The notes under the pieces were generated by a model. The model worked only from the letters and a program-made list of their open reading frames with translations, was not told the origin of the DNA and did not search any database. Below are positions 1 to 7,923 of a DNA stretch of 17,036 bases, piece after piece. Both the position numbers and the translations under genes were made by a program. The first letter of the stretch is position 1. Every line of letters begins with the position of its first letter. The stretch comes from Bacillota bacterium (GTDB lineage: Bacteria; Bacillota; Clostridia; Oscillospirales; Acutalibacteraceae), in assembly GCA_023458915.1 (NCBI GenBank), contig JAEWWM010000039.1, positions 1-17,036 of the forward strand, in the 5' to 3' direction.

Positions 1-8
1 GCCGATAA

Positions 9-1979
9 ATGAGCCTTATTCAAAGTTTGAAACTTAAAGTAAGGAAATCAAAAAAAGTCGCTTCAGTTAAAAAAGATTTAGAACCAAAAATACAAAATCA
101 AAAAATAATTGCAATTGCCGGAAATCCCAATGTCGGCAAAAGCACAGTTTTCAATGCTTTAACAGGTATGAACCAACATACCGGCAACTGGCCTGGCAAG
201 ACTGTCGACTGCGCCAGTGGAAAATATAAACATAAAAACGCAGAGTTTAAGCTTGTGGATATCCCGGGGACATATTCTCTAACGGCAAACTCACCTGAAG
301 AAGAAATAGCGCGAGACTTTATATGCTCTGAAAACCTTGACGCTGTAATCGTAGTCGTTGATGCAACATGCCTTGAAAGAAATCTTAATCTAGTCTTGCA
401 AATTTTGAAGGTTACGCAAAAAGTAGTCGTATGCGCAAATTTAATCGATGAAGCAAAACGAAAAAAAATCAAAATCGACATTGATGAACTATCACTACAG
501 CTCGGCGTTCCTGTAGTAGCCACTAACGCGCGGTCTAAAATAGGCCTTAAAGACTTAATGGACGCAGTGCATGGCGTTTCTTCGGGCAAAATTAAAACAT
601 TTATTGTGAAAAATAATTACGAGGTAGAGTCAGAAAATTCTATAGAAGAAATTACACATAATAAAATAGCCAAAGCTCTTATTAAAAAATCCGAAAGAAT
701 ATACAATTTATGCGTAAAAATCGAAAACCACTCGTATGACAGCACCGACAGAAAAATTGATAAACTGCTCACTTCTAAGCTCACTGGATTTCCAATAATG
801 ATTTTAATGCTTATTGGCATATTTTGGATAACAATATCCGGTGCAAATTACCCTTCAGAATTAATCGCATCGGGGCTTTTCTGGCTTCAAGATAAAATAT
901 TAAATTTTCTTGTAAATACAGGATCGCCCCCGTGGTTTTACGGAATTTTTATTCTCGGCGTTTACAGAACTCTTGCATGGGTAGTTTCGGTAATGCTGCC
1001 GCCAATGGCAATATTCTTCCCGCTTTTTACTCTTCTAGAGGATGTCGGATACCTCCCGCGGGTAGCATTCAACCTCGACAATGTATTTAAAAAATCAGGT
1101 GCACACGGCAAACAATCCCTTACCATGTGCATGGGATTTGGATGTAATGCCTGCGGGATAATAGGATGCCGGATAATAGATTCGCCACGTGAGCGATTGA
1201 TAGCCATCCTTACTAACAATTTTGTACCCTGCAACGGGAGGTTCCCGCTTTTAATATCAATTATAACAATGTTTTTTGTCGGCGGAGTGGTAAATTTTTT
1301 TCACTCATTTTTACTGGCTATAATTTTAACCAGCGTTATAATTTTTGGCATAATTATGACGTTTTTGACATCCAAGATTTTATCTGAAACAATTTTAAAG
1401 GGCGTGTCCTCGTCATTTATTCTGGAGCTCCCGCCATACAGACGCCCACAACTAGGTAAAGTTATAATAAGATCAATATTTGACAGAACTATTTTCGTTC
1501 TTGGCAGAGCGGTAGCAGTTGCAGCCCCGGCGGGATTTATAATCTGGATTATGGCAAATATTCAAATAAATAACCTGAGTGTTCTCGCTCACTGCTCTGA
1601 TTTTTTGGACCCTTTTGCAAAATTAATCGGACTTGACGGAATAATATTATTAGCGTTCATACTTGCCTTTCCCGCAAATGAAATTGTTTTTCCTATAATT
1701 ATAATGAGCTATATGTGCACAGGAAGTATACTTGAACTTGAAAGTCCGCTACAGCTTCATAATTTACTGGCATCTCACGGATGGACTTATATAACGGCAA
1801 TATGCGTAATGCTATTTTCACTTATGCATTTTCCGTGTGGCACAACATGCCTTACAATAAAAAAAGAAACAGGAAGTTTAAAATGGACCGCTCTTGCATT
1901 CATAATCCCAACAGTCCTTGGTGTTTTAACCTGTTTTATAGTATCTCATGCACTGAAATTTGTAGAACTATTTATATAA
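9..1979 (+). CDS. feoB: Ferrous iron transport protein B (FeoB)
   Basis: This is a GTPase-gated Fe(II) importer of the cytoplasmic membrane. The N-terminal G domain has G1 GNPNVGKST (residues 38-46), G3 DIPG (84-87), G4 NLID (144-147) and a G5-like TNARS (172-176). The rest is polytopic membrane protein with the two Gate regions. The conserved membrane motif near residues 373-416 (GFGCNACGIIGCRIIDSPRE, then VPCNGRFP) is the Cys-rich clostridial variant of the family. At 656 residues it is of near-usual length. It carries a lysine-rich extension of about 30 residues ahead of G1, where many FeoBs begin within about 10 residues. The ATG lies at the window edge and overlaps a possible upstream stop (ATGA, TGA at 10-12), which would fit a preceding feoA that cannot be seen. 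The ribosome site is outside the window. Confidence 0.96.
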   Translation: MSLIQSLKLKVRKSKKVASVKKDLEPKIQNQKIIAIAGNPNVGKSTVFNALTGMNQHTGNWPGKTVDCASGKYKHKNAEFKLVDIPGTYSLTANSPEEEIARDFICSENLDAVIVVVDATCLERNLNLVLQILKVTQKVVVCANLIDEAKRKKIKIDIDELSLQLGVPVVATNARSKIGLKDLMDAVHGVSSGKIKTFIVKNNYEVESENSIEEITHNKIAKALIKKSERIYNLCVKIENHSYDSTDRKIDKLLTSKLTGFPIMILMLIGIFWITISGANYPSELIASGLFWLQDKILNFLVNTGSPPWFYGIFILGVYRTLAWVVSVMLPPMAIFFPLFTLLEDVGYLPRVAFNLDNVFKKSGAHGKQSLTMCMGFGCNACGIIGCRIIDSPRERLIAILTNNFVPCNGRFPLLISIITMFFVGGVVNFFHSFLLAIILTSVIIFGIIMTFLTSKILSETILKGVSSSFILELPPYRRPQLGKVIIRSIFDRTIFVLGRAVAVAAPAGFIIWIMANIQINNLSVLAHCSDFLDPFAKLIGLDGIILLAFILAFPANEIVFPIIIMSYMCTGSILELESPLQLHNLLASHGWTYITAICVMLFSLMHFPCGTTCLTIKKETGSLKWTALAFIIPTVLGVLTCFIVSHALKFVELFI

Positions 1980-2097
1980 TTGCAAGTAAGTGTAGATACC
2001 TTATAATCATCTTCTTTTTAATAAAAAACTGTATCCTATCAACACCACCATTTTTTTGAAAATAGCGTTTATATTTTTTAATACTTCGCTGTACTGT

Positions 2098-2853
2098 TCA
2101 CATCTGAGCTATACTTTTGTAAAAGTTCAGCGATTTAAAATTTGCTCCGACATGCGAAGTAACGTATTTTTCGCATATATCAAAAAGCGCAGTTTCTGTT
2201 TCTTTTGAAATGCTAAAAGAAAAAAGTTTTTCTACGGAAGAATATATAATATGCCTGAGTGCTGCTAAAAGTCCTGGTTTTAAAGCGTATCCTTGCTGGA
2301 TTTTTTCTTCTGAAGAAATGCAATTTTCGCATATAATAATTCCGCTTTCAATTATAAAATTCATGTTCGGTAATTCATAAGCCTTGCACTTATGGCACCC
2401 AATTAAATTCGGCATATAACCGCATATCGAACACACGCGCATTTCAAAAACAGCTTTTAAGAAAGCTGCGCTTTTCTTTTGATTTGAAAGGTAAAAAAGC
2501 GAATTCAAAAAAAAGCGCAAAAAATCGCCTGCGTAATTTTCTTCAGGCAAAAGCACCAAGCAAAGCTCGCAAAAATATTGAGCGAGCGATAACCGACTCA
2601 AATCTTCTTTTATTCCCCAAAAAAGCTCCAAAATTTCCGATTCATCAATAATATAGCCTTTTTTACCCGAGTAAAGTGAAAATCTGCAGTAAGAAAAAAG
2701 CTGAACTGCTGAATTTTTTTTATTTTTTAGGCTTCTGCACCGTTTTGCAATCGCAGATATCACACCTTTTTCTGCCGTAAGTATTTTAACTAGCTTATCA
2801 CTCTCACCTAAAGCCGTTTCGCGGATAATTATTCCATTTACATATGTTTTCAT
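2098..2853 (-). CDS. recO: DNA repair protein RecO
   Basis: RecO mediates RecF-pathway recombinational repair by loading RecA onto SSB-coated single-stranded DNA. The 251-residue length is normal. The N-terminal OB-fold signature is visible (GIIIRETALGESDKLVKILT, residues 8-27), followed by the helical domain. The zinc-binding region has Cys pairs at 141/144, 153/156 and 175/178; six cysteines give more candidate ligands than the four needed. It is the last gene of the minus-strand block and its start lies inside the end of the yqzL-like gene, as in other Firmicutes. It converges on feoB with about 118 bases between the two stops. I see no convincing terminator hairpin in that gap. Confidence 0.93.
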   Translation of the reverse strand: MKTYVNGIIIRETALGESDKLVKILTAEKGVISAIAKRCRSLKNKKNSAVQLFSYCRFSLYSGKKGYIIDESEILELFWGIKEDLSRLSLAQYFCELCLVLLPEENYAGDFLRFFLNSLFYLSNQKKSAAFLKAVFEMRVCSICGYMPNLIGCHKCKAYELPNMNFIIESGIIICENCISSEEKIQQGYALKPGLLAALRHIIYSSVEKLFSFSISKETETALFDICEKYVTSHVGANFKSLNFYKSIAQM

Positions 2854-2998
2854 GATGTTCTCCCAGGTGAGTGTTTGCTTCAGGACCTGTAAGGCTTGCG
2901 CCTGTATTATTAATAGTCATATCAGATGATTTATATGTTAAATAATCATGGACTTTGCCCGATTTTCTAAATTTTTCCCAAGCTGATCTTTTATTCAT
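2804..2998 (-). CDS. yqzL: YqzL-like small protein
   Basis: This small protein of about 64 residues begins with MNKRSAWEKFRKSGKVHDYL. That resembles the short YqzL family (aromatic-Trp-x-x-F-x-x-[ST]-G-x-hydrophobic-x-x-Y/F-L), which sits directly upstream of recO in many Firmicutes; its function is unknown. A strong ribosome site GAGGTGA (3005-3011) lies 6 bases before the ATG at 2998 and 3 before the ATG at 3001. A TTG at 3004 is too close, so I prefer 2998. Its 3' end overlaps recO by 50 bases in another frame, suggesting translational coupling. The conserved part is the first 25 residues or so. The C-terminal half is longer than the usual YqzL and may be partly a consequence of overlapping recO. 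A TATAAT at 3022-3027 could be a promoter but has no good -35. Confidence 0.7.
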   Translation of the reverse strand: MNKRSAWEKFRKSGKVHDYLTYKSSDMTINNTGASLTGPEANTHLGEHHENICKWNNYPRNGFR

Positions 2999-3031
2999 CA
3001 TCAATCACCTCAAATAAAATAATTATATTAC

Positions 3032-3056
3032 CAAATTTTAAAAAATTTGTTTTTTT
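3032..3056 (+). terminator. Weak AT-rich terminator-like hairpin
   Basis: CAAATTTT (3032-3039) can pair with AAAATTTG (3042-3049), followed by seven T residues (3050-3056) when read on the plus strand. There is only one G-C pair, and no plus-strand gene lies upstream for it to serve. It sits just upstream of the yqzL TATAAT box on the other strand, so the resemblance may be chance. Confidence 0.25.
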
Positions 3057-3059
3057 ATA

Positions 3060-3245
3060 GTTTAGCAGTGCATACATAAAAGTATAGATAAGACCCGCCT
3101 AAACCACCTCTCCCATAACTAAATTTAATTTAAATAAGGAATTTACATTTTTATGGGAGGCGCTTTGGATTTAAAAGAACTGTGGCTTTTTGTAACCCTC
3201 CACGCTAAAAAACTATACTTTGTTAGCACTACCAGTGTAGCATGA
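3060..3245 (-). ncRNA. Candidate structured non-coding RNA (6S-like shape, class not assigned)
   Basis: This 300-base stretch without a gene holds a long-range RNA fold on the minus strand. An outer stem pairs GCACTAC/GCAGTGC (3226-3232 with 3065-3071, one G-U on the RNA) and a perfect 9-bp CTATACTTT/AAAGTATAG (3213-3221 with 3079-3087). An inner 9-bp hairpin pairs 3110-3118 with 3151-3159 (CTCCCATAA/TTATGGGAG), and 7 bp of AAGCCAC/GTGGTTT can form between them. A TATAAT at 3250-3255 predicts a start near 3243; the -35 is weak. Both arms closing on a single rod of about 185 nt recalls 6S RNA, the RNA that binds the housekeeping RNA polymerase. I could not match a 6S consensus sequence, and other clostridial RNA families are possible. 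No clear terminator follows on the minus strand, so a leader of yqzL-recO is an alternative. Confidence 0.5.
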
Positions 3246-3308
3246 AACGATTATACAACAAGTTGAATAAAAAGTACAGTATTTTTTTAAAAATTTAATG
3301 CAATTTAA

Positions 3309-3806
3309 CTATTTTTTAGCTTTGATATTATTTTTAAATTTTTTTGTTCTATTTTTAATTTCTGTGGGACCCCAAAAAATGTACAAGTAGCCAAACACAG
3401 CGAAAATGCTCAAAACTACAAATGAAAAAGGATTAACGTACAAAAATTCCCAAAGTTTAATATAGCATTTAACATCATGAAACATCATAATTCCAATTAC
3501 TAAAGCTAATAGTGAAGTGATTAGCACCGCACCTGCAGCTATGTCTTTAGCGGCTTTTGCCGTAGAATTATAGTCTTTCGAACAAACATCAACCAAAGAT
3601 TCGACAGAGCTATTTATCATCTCAAAAGCCACAACTAAAGTAATAGTTAAAAATAAAATTATGTATTTCTCTAAACTTAAATTAAAAAAAGGAGATAAAA
3701 CAAGTACACAAACGGAAGCAAAAGTATGAAACCTCATATTGCGTTCATTTTTGAGTGTATAAATTATCCCTTTTATCGCGTATTTAAAACTTTTAAATAT
3801 TTTCAT
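3309..3806 (-). CDS. dgkA: Undecaprenol/diacylglycerol kinase (DgkA family)
   Basis: This is an integral-membrane lipid kinase. Gram-positive members phosphorylate undecaprenol, recycling the carrier for cell-wall synthesis. The family signature EMINSSVESLVD (residues 62-73) and AKAAKDIAAGAVL (83-95) are present, with an N-terminal amphipathic helix and membrane spans near 30-42, 47-65 and 92-109. At 165 residues it is longer than the usual 120-135. The extra C-terminal part adds one more predicted span (about 124-146) and a lysine-rich tail. It follows ybeY by only 9 bases and has no clear ribosome site of its own, which points to translational coupling with ybeY. Confidence 0.92.
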   Translation of the reverse strand: MKIFKSFKYAIKGIIYTLKNERNMRFHTFASVCVLVLSPFFNLSLEKYIILFLTITLVVAFEMINSSVESLVDVCSKDYNSTAKAAKDIAAGAVLITSLLALVIGIMMFHDVKCYIKLWEFLYVNPFSFVVLSIFAVFGYLYIFWGPTEIKNRTKKFKNNIKAKK

Positions 3807-3815
3807 AAACCAAAC

Positions 3816-4331
3816 TTATATATTTCCTTCGTCTGAAATATAAGAAACTGCATTGGAAAAACCAAGTAAATTCAGAACTTTTTCTTCTCTTTCCCTCATC
3901 TGCATTTTTTCAATTCCGCCGCGTTCGTGGTCATAACCAAGAAGATGAAGAAGCCCATGAGCAACCAAAAAAGCTATTTCTCTTCTCATATTATGACCGT
4001 ATATATTACTTTGCTCCACCACTTTTTCCATGGAAATAATTATATCTCCGAGAATTTGAGCATGAGTTTCCGGATCAATTTCATAAACACCGTCTTTTCC
4101 CATCGGAAAGGACAGCACATCAGTTGGCATATCTTTATCTCTGTACTGTTTATTTAGGCTTTGTATGTACGGGTTATCTACAAGCGTTATGCTGACTTCA
4201 GCGTATCCTTTAAAATTTTCGAGCCTTAAAACTGCGTTGCAGCATCGTCTTATAAGCATACGTATACCAGTAGGTATTTTTACTTCTTTTTGTCTGTTAA
4301 CTATTATAACTTTAGTTTTGTCTGCGACCAT
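3816..4331 (-). CDS. ybeY: Endoribonuclease YbeY (16S rRNA maturation factor)
   Basis: YbeY is a zinc metalloprotein needed for 16S rRNA 3'-end maturation and ribosome quality control. The diagnostic motif HGLLHLLGYDH gives the three metal-binding histidines (residues 125, 129 and 135 from the chosen start), preceded by the typical DVLSFP and GDIIIS segments. I chose the ATG at 4331 because AGGAAGG (4341-4347) lies 9 bases before it; an in-frame ATG at 4340 directly abuts that ribosome site. The length of 171 residues is normal. It is followed closely by dgkA, the usual order in Firmicutes. The phoH and pgpH genes that often precede ybeY are missing, and a 233-base gap with no gene takes their place. 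Confidence 0.96.
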   Translation of the reverse strand: MVADKTKVIIVNRQKEVKIPTGIRMLIRRCCNAVLRLENFKGYAEVSITLVDNPYIQSLNKQYRDKDMPTDVLSFPMGKDGVYEIDPETHAQILGDIIISMEKVVEQSNIYGHNMRREIAFLVAHGLLHLLGYDHERGGIEKMQMREREEKVLNLLGFSNAVSYISDEGNI

Positions 4332-4573
4332 AACTTCCATCCTTCCTAAATAAAAAACCGTTTTTTATGTTTTTATCGTCAATTTATACTAATTAAAAAT
4401 TTTATTTGTTATAACTTTTATACAAATAGCTTAAAATTAATGTTATTCGCTGAACTTTTTCAAAATATTTTACAAATAGTGATTATAAGAGGTTTTTAAT
4501 CTAATGTCAAATATTTTAAGCAAAAATATGCACATTCCCTCTCATCCAAATTATGTATTTCTTCACTTTTAAT

Positions 4574-5758
4574 TTATTCAAATGAGATAGGCTCCTTTTT
4601 GGATATATTATCAATGCAGCTATACTCCATCTCAGCTATGCACTCTCCGTTTTCTTCTCGATCAGATGCAATTTTATCCAGCACCTGTGCGCCGCTTAGT
4701 TCCGTTGCCTCTCTTTCGGATATTTTTCTCTCTGCTTCCGCTTTTGCTTCTCCAGAAGTCAAAGTAACCTCATTGCATTCCTGTTCGTACCAGCTTTCTG
4801 TATAAATTTTAATAGGAAGCTCCGTACTAAAAATTTTAAGCGAATTTACTGCAACTTCGCTGCGGAAATTATCATCAATTTTGCGCCACAAGCCTATCGG
4901 AATTTCTAATCCAAAAGTTTTTATTCGGTATCTTTTAATAATTTTGCCTGTATCTACCGCTTTTAAACTACTTAGTTTAACCACTTCTTTAATTTTTCGC
5001 CTGGTTTTTGCAAAAATCTTTCCTTCGGCATCTACAAACGTACTCTTAGCATCCACGCCTTCTGTCACGCCACTTATAAGAAGCTGGCCTTCCGTCACAA
5101 CATCGCCAGTCTTTACAAGGGGCGTGCCTTTGTACGTTTCAATTCTTTCAATTTGGCCGTCTTCGCTCGCAATCACATTGCAAGGCTCACCCTCAGAAAA
5201 TATCTCCGGGATTTTGACTTTCTCTTTTATTAGAACATCAACATGGCTACCGTTTATATTCACCGACATCCAAGCTACATTATTTAGTTTAATCATAGCC
5301 AAGTGTTCAACCATAGGGGCATCTATCCTACGTTTGAGTGAACCTGGGGAAACTCCGAGTTCTTCCATGGTTTTTATAATTTCGGCCGTAGGCGTTGCAT
5401 CATTTCCTGTTACTTTAACACTCCAAACATACATTGAAAAAAAATAGAGTATCATAATAAAAATTAGCGCCCCGGCTAAAAAGCCTATCCGTTTTTTATA
5501 TTTGGAAGTGAAAACAGGTAGTCCCTCTTTTTCTTTCACCGTTATGGAAGAATTAGCTTTTTTTGCAATTGATATCAATGGTTCGTAATCAGACAACATC
5601 ACTTTGCTTGTAAGATCCCCATTTTCTTTTTTCAAATCCCATAAATTTATATTTTCTTTAACTGCTAAATTTATAAATTTTTCGGGATATCCGCCTTTAA
5701 GTTCAAAAAAAATGTATCCAAATAACCATCTTATAAAATTTAAAAGCAGAAAACTCAC
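4574..5758 (-). CDS. yqfD: Sporulation protein YqfD
   Basis: YqfD is a mother-cell sporulation membrane protein of poorly known biochemical role. The N-terminus (LLLNFIRWLFGYIFFELKGG) and the early L-W-D segment are typical. One strong membrane span lies at about residues 91-113, after which the long soluble domain carries a POTRA/FtsQ-like start (VWSVKVTGND, SPGSLKRRID). The length of 394 residues matches the family. The start is uncertain: the only upstream in-frame candidate is the GTG at 5758, directly behind GGGGA, which is too close for a normal ribosome site. Family members begin around this point, so any shift is small. It follows yqfC by 52 bases, the conserved yqfC-yqfD pair, and is probably made under the mother-cell sigma factor SigE as in Bacillus; I could not identify that promoter. 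Confidence 0.92.
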   Translation of the reverse strand: MSFLLLNFIRWLFGYIFFELKGGYPEKFINLAVKENINLWDLKKENGDLTSKVMLSDYEPLISIAKKANSSITVKEKEGLPVFTSKYKKRIGFLAGALIFIMILYFFSMYVWSVKVTGNDATPTAEIIKTMEELGVSPGSLKRRIDAPMVEHLAMIKLNNVAWMSVNINGSHVDVLIKEKVKIPEIFSEGEPCNVIASEDGQIERIETYKGTPLVKTGDVVTEGQLLISGVTEGVDAKSTFVDAEGKIFAKTRRKIKEVVKLSSLKAVDTGKIIKRYRIKTFGLEIPIGLWRKIDDNFRSEVAVNSLKIFSTELPIKIYTESWYEQECNEVTLTSGEAKAEAERKISEREATELSGAQVLDKIASDREENGECIAEMEYSCIDNISKKEPISFE

Positions 5759-5810
5759 TCCCCATAATTACACTCTTAAGTTTTTATAATCAGGATTATA
5801 AACTAGAATT

Positions 5811-6104
5811 TTACGTCACAAATTCAACTGAGGTAATAAATCCCTCAATTACTAATGAATCGGGGGTAAGGCACTTTATCTCCAAGTTCCTTCCAAAAAA
5901 AGATATAACCATTTTTTTGACTTTTACCTTGACCATATTTTCGTCATATTCTTCAATGCTTTTGCACCCTTCGATTATAACTTCGCGATTACTTTTCATT
6001 TCCATATGAACGAGACTTAGCATATTTGTTAAAGGCGACTTATTAAAACCTATTACATTCGAAACTTTTTTCGATTTTTTATTTTTTTCTTTCTTCCTAA
6101 ACAA
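5811..6104 (-). CDS. yqfC: Sporulation protein YqfC (YabP/YqfC family)
   Basis: This is a small protein (97 residues) of the YabP/YqfC family, made in the mother cell during sporulation; its molecular role is unknown. The basic N-terminus is followed by the family core: a hydrophobic beta-rich stretch with IEGCKSIEEYDENMVKVKVK (residues 45-64) and GFITSVEFV at the end. The start is a TTG at 6104. GGTGG at 6112-6116 lies 7 bases upstream and no ATG offers a comparable length. It is the first gene of the minus-strand sporulation block and diverges from the spoVV-like gene across 176 bases. A 7-bp inverted repeat GAGAGCG/CGCTCTC (6135-6141, 6173-6179) lies in its leader, next to GGGAGG (6167-6172), which has no usable start codon behind it. 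Confidence 0.87.
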   Translation of the reverse strand: MFRKKEKNKKSKKVSNVIGFNKSPLTNMLSLVHMEMKSNREVIIEGCKSIEEYDENMVKVKVKKMVISFFGRNLEIKCLTPDSLVIEGFITSVEFVT

Positions 6105-6280
6105 ATGTAAGCCACCGTCTTCCGTAATGCACTCGAGAGCGTTTCTTAGATAATTATTTCAGCTTTTCCTCCCGCTCTCACAAGCAAAATCAATTAAATA
6201 GAATTCATCTAAAATTAATATGCGTGACGGCAAATAAAAATCACTTCAAAGTGCATATATATTAGCCGGAGTGATAAAAC

Positions 6281-7474
6281 TTGGCTACTACCAAAATTAA
6301 TTTAAAATCATTATCATCACACTTAAAAAATTTGTGTTTAGTGCTATTAACGCTCGCTTTTTGTATAGCTATGATCGCAGCGCCGGAATTTTCATTCAGT
6401 GGAGCTGCCAAAGGGATCGGCTACTGCTTGAGTATCCTAGTTCCATCTCTTTTTCCATTTATGTTTATGGCGTCGTTTTTTGTTAAATCCCGCATACTTC
6501 AAAAATTTGAAAAAATTTTTTCACCAGTTACTAAATTTTTGTTTTATCTTCCAGGGTGTACACTCCCTACTATTTTTTTAAGCTTAGCCGGCGGATATCC
6601 TGTAGGAGCAAGAGGAGTGAAATCGCTTTTTGATAACAAAGAAATAAACTGCGAACAGCTAAACCGCATGATGTGCTTTTGTGTAAATGCCGGACCTGGA
6701 TTTACATTAAATTTTTTGGCAGGGGCACTTTTGCGCAATCCATTTATCGGAATGCTCATGTTTACAGCCCAAATAGTTCTTTCCATGCTTACCGGAATTT
6801 TATGCTCATTTGAAGCTAGAATTCACAAAAAACCATTTTATTTTAAAAAAGAAACTTTAAAAAACGATAACCTGAAAATATCAGAAGCAGTAATAGAATC
6901 CTCCGAAGAATCTTCGAAATCTATGATTTCAATGTGCGCCCTCGTTGTTATTTTTTCGGTAGTTATATCAATTTTTGAAAATTTGAATGTGTTGAACTTT
7001 ATTTCAGATAATCTTATTAGATTATGTGTTCCAAAATCAGAATCTTTAACTCTTTTGACGTCTTTTTTAGAAATAACATCCGGTTGTGCAAAAGCAGTAG
7101 ATTTAAAATCATTACCGGCAATAATAGCAGTTGCGGTTGGGTTTGGTGGAATGTGCGTTCACTTTCAAGTTATTTCAATTTTAAAAAATACCCGGTTTAA
7201 TTATTTGAAATTTTTTGTTTTTAGAATTTTTAATGCTGCGGCACTTGGTTTTTTAACCCATGTAGCAATAAATATTTTCGAAAAGACCAAGCCTGCTTTT
7301 TCAACTATTTGCCATCCTGTTTCTATTTCAAATGCCTCCACCACACACGGTAGTGCTGCGCTTATTTTACTGTGCATTTATTTCCTATTTACGGTTAGTG
7401 TGAAAAGTACTAAAACTTCTAAAAATAGTTCTAAAAATGAACGCTCACCGATTAAACCGGTGAGCATTCATTAA
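6281..7474 (+). CDS. spoVV: Sporulation integral membrane protein, SpoVV/YlbJ family
   Basis: This is a polytopic membrane protein with nucleoside-recognition (Gate) repeats. In Bacillus the YlbJ protein (renamed SpoVV) moves dipicolinic acid across the outer forespore membrane. The family signatures LVPSLFPFMFMA and LAGGYPVGARG, plus the FCVNAGPGF stretch, are present in the first half. A second Gate half follows (SMISMCALVVIFSVVIS, then LEITSGCAKAV). The length of 397 residues is typical. The start is a TTG at 6281, with GGAGTGA at 6268-6274 six bases upstream. It diverges from yqfC, also sporulation-related. Its last bases and stop lie within the terminator hairpin shared with the converging TM2 gene. 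The C-terminal 30 residues are Ser/Lys-rich and not family-like. Confidence 0.87.
   Translation: MATTKINLKSLSSHLKNLCLVLLTLAFCIAMIAAPEFSFSGAAKGIGYCLSILVPSLFPFMFMASFFVKSRILQKFEKIFSPVTKFLFYLPGCTLPTIFLSLAGGYPVGARGVKSLFDNKEINCEQLNRMMCFCVNAGPGFTLNFLAGALLRNPFIGMLMFTAQIVLSMLTGILCSFEARIHKKPFYFKKETLKNDNLKISEAVIESSEESSKSMISMCALVVIFSVVISIFENLNVLNFISDNLIRLCVPKSESLTLLTSFLEITSGCAKAVDLKSLPAIIAVAVGFGGMCVHFQVISILKNTRFNYLKFFVFRIFNAAALGFLTHVAINIFEKTKPAFSTICHPVSISNASTTHGSAALILLCIYFLFTVSVKSTKTSKNSSKNERSPIKPVSIH
7436..7472. terminator. Bidirectional transcription terminator
   Basis: A 15-bp stem with one C-A mismatch pairs 7436-7450 with 7458-7472 around a 7-base loop; its core GCTCACCG/CGGTGAGC is perfect. It lies at the 3' ends of the converging spoVV-like and TM2 genes and overlaps the last codons of the former. 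On the minus strand it is followed by TTTTT, so it is best as the TM2 gene terminator. On the plus strand the T tract is poor. Confidence 0.7.
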
Positions 7475-7490
7475 CTTAAAACTATAATCT

Positions 7491-7907
7491 TTATTCAAAT
7501 TTAACAGGAAGATTTTTACAATCCTTAAAATCTCCCAATACTATTCTGATTATATCGATAAACGGACCTATACCAAGCAGTCCAAGAGTAAACAAATAAA
7601 GTATTCCTGTACCTGTTTTTCCTACATAAAATCTATGCAGCCCTAAAAACCCACCAAGATAAGCTAATAAAAAAGTTGTCGTTGCATCCTTATCGCTTTT
7701 AGCATTTTTTATCTGTTGGCCTACGCCTGCAGGCACTTCTTGGATTACCACAACATTACCACTTGATTCGCTCTGCGTTGTAGCAAATCCTTTTTCTACA
7801 GTTGATGAAAGTTCATTTGCTTTAACGTGAAAAGTAACGTTAGGTATATTAAATGAAAAAAGCAACGCTGCTGCTACACAACACAATCTTCTAAAACCTA
7901 ATTTCAT
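7491..7907 (-). CDS. Secreted/membrane TM2-domain protein
   Basis: This protein of 138 residues has three parts. The N-terminal signal peptide (MKLGFRRLCCVAAALLFSF) is followed by a polar linker of about 55 residues. The C-terminal TM2 domain starts near residue 80 and has two membrane segments: FLLAYLGGFLGLHRFYVG, then GILYLFTLGLLGIGPFIDII. The Gly-rich turn plus the H-R-F-Y-x-G signature define TM2. The biochemical role of TM2 proteins in bacteria is unknown. GGAGG lies 11 bases before the ATG at 7907, a slightly long spacing. It is transcribed alone from a clear promoter with a palindrome at its start. The export operon ends 237 bases upstream, so a functional link is possible but not shown. 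Confidence 0.85.
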   Translation of the reverse strand: MKLGFRRLCCVAAALLFSFNIPNVTFHVKANELSSTVEKGFATTQSESSGNVVVIQEVPAGVGQQIKNAKSDKDATTTFLLAYLGGFLGLHRFYVGKTGTGILYLFTLGLLGIGPFIDIIRIVLGDFKDCKNLPVKFE

Positions 7908-7923
7908 TTTGCTCTTTTCCTCC

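Noticed and set aside
98..589. Long open frame opposite feoB, and similar open frames opposite yqfD and the ABC genes.
   Set aside because: They mirror the codons of well-supported genes, lack ribosome sites and show no family features.
4341..4573. A missed gene or RNA in the gap between yqfD and ybeY.
   Set aside because: No ORF with a ribosome site on either strand; only AT-rich sequence, a short ATAAAAAA/TTTTTTAT palindrome at about 4350 and two TACAAATAG copies.
6232..6261. A SigE-type promoter (CATATATA near 6254) for the spoVV-like gene.
   Set aside because: The -35-like AAATA is about 17 bases away instead of 13-15 and the start would fall in the ribosome site.
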